From contig CAWDDW010000003.1 in assembly GCA_963801185.1 (NCBI GenBank), positions 186,001-250,000 of the forward strand: a DNA stretch of 64,000 bases, given 5' to 3'. Made by a program: the position numbers and the translations under genes. The notes under the pieces were generated by a model. It made no database searches and was not told the origin of the DNA. It was given only the letters and a program-made list of their open reading frames with translations. The stretch is from Palsa-601 sp963801185 (GTDB lineage Bacteria; Actinomycetota; Acidimicrobiia; Acidimicrobiales; Bog-793). This document shows, piece by piece, positions 63,961 to 64,000 of this stretch. Position 1 is the stretch's first letter; the number at the start of each line of letters is the position of its first letter.

Positions 63961-64000
63961 GAGGGAACAGACTACCGTGAAGCGACTCGGAGGAGTGCGA

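Overview
The window is high-GC actinobacterial chromosome. The order crgA, trpG/pabA, pknB, pbpA, pstP, fhaB, fhaA, tRNA-Leu is the conserved actinobacterial cell-wall signalling locus. An acyl-CoA carboxylase epsilon subunit, a DUF2510 protein and an ffs-dnaX-ybaB-recR block agree with this. Placement in Acidimicrobiia or a nearby deep lineage is an inference from gene mix and style; no 16S gene is present.

Layout: 0-11 kb holds the 3' end of purL, a thioesterase, a thiolase and the cell-division/Ser-Thr-kinase locus, which has no rodA/ftsW in its usual place. 11-16 kb is an accessory relic zone beside tRNA-Leu: an IS110-type transposase fragment, HTH recombinase-tail relics, a methyltransferase, a membrane acyltransferase and an SGNH hydrolase. 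16-20 kb carries secreted proteins, including a phosphoesterase with a PGRS-like glycine/asparagine tail. 20-26 kb has signal peptidase I, an ABC exporter, methyltransferases and a MATE pump. 26-34 kb is a leftward operon of about eight genes for catabolism of an acyl-CoA or sterol-like substrate under a TetR regulator with a visible palindrome. 34-41 kb has a GGDEF protein, a phosphotriesterase-like hydrolase, an acyl-CoA dehydrogenase, OsmC, an isoaspartyl peptidase and a transporter. 41-45.5 kb is a PAS histidine kinase and two response regulators separated by an unusual hairpin array. 45.6-50 kb is the helicase lhr behind an SOS-box-like palindrome. 50-59 kb gathers ethylmalonyl-CoA pathway genes (3-hydroxyacyl-CoA dehydrogenase, ecm, mce, ccr, carboxyltransferase, epsilon subunit, thiolase). 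59-64 kb is an aldo-keto reductase, a DUF2510 protein, recR, ybaB, dnaX and the SRP RNA.

The most striking whole-window feature is a set of about eight single-base frame breaks in otherwise well-conserved genes: pstP, an epimerase, a response regulator, ecm twice, the aldo-keto reductase, the DUF2510 gene and ybaB. Nearly all need one base to be skipped, and each lies at or next to a GCTCG (or GCCTCG) pentamer. This could be a systematic sequencing or assembly error, possibly linked to a modified base, or less likely a biological recoding signal. The second striking feature is the four-hairpin array at 44596-44748. Its loops are nearly identical and G-rich, which makes them C-rich if the other strand is transcribed, recalling the actinobacterial 6C RNA type.
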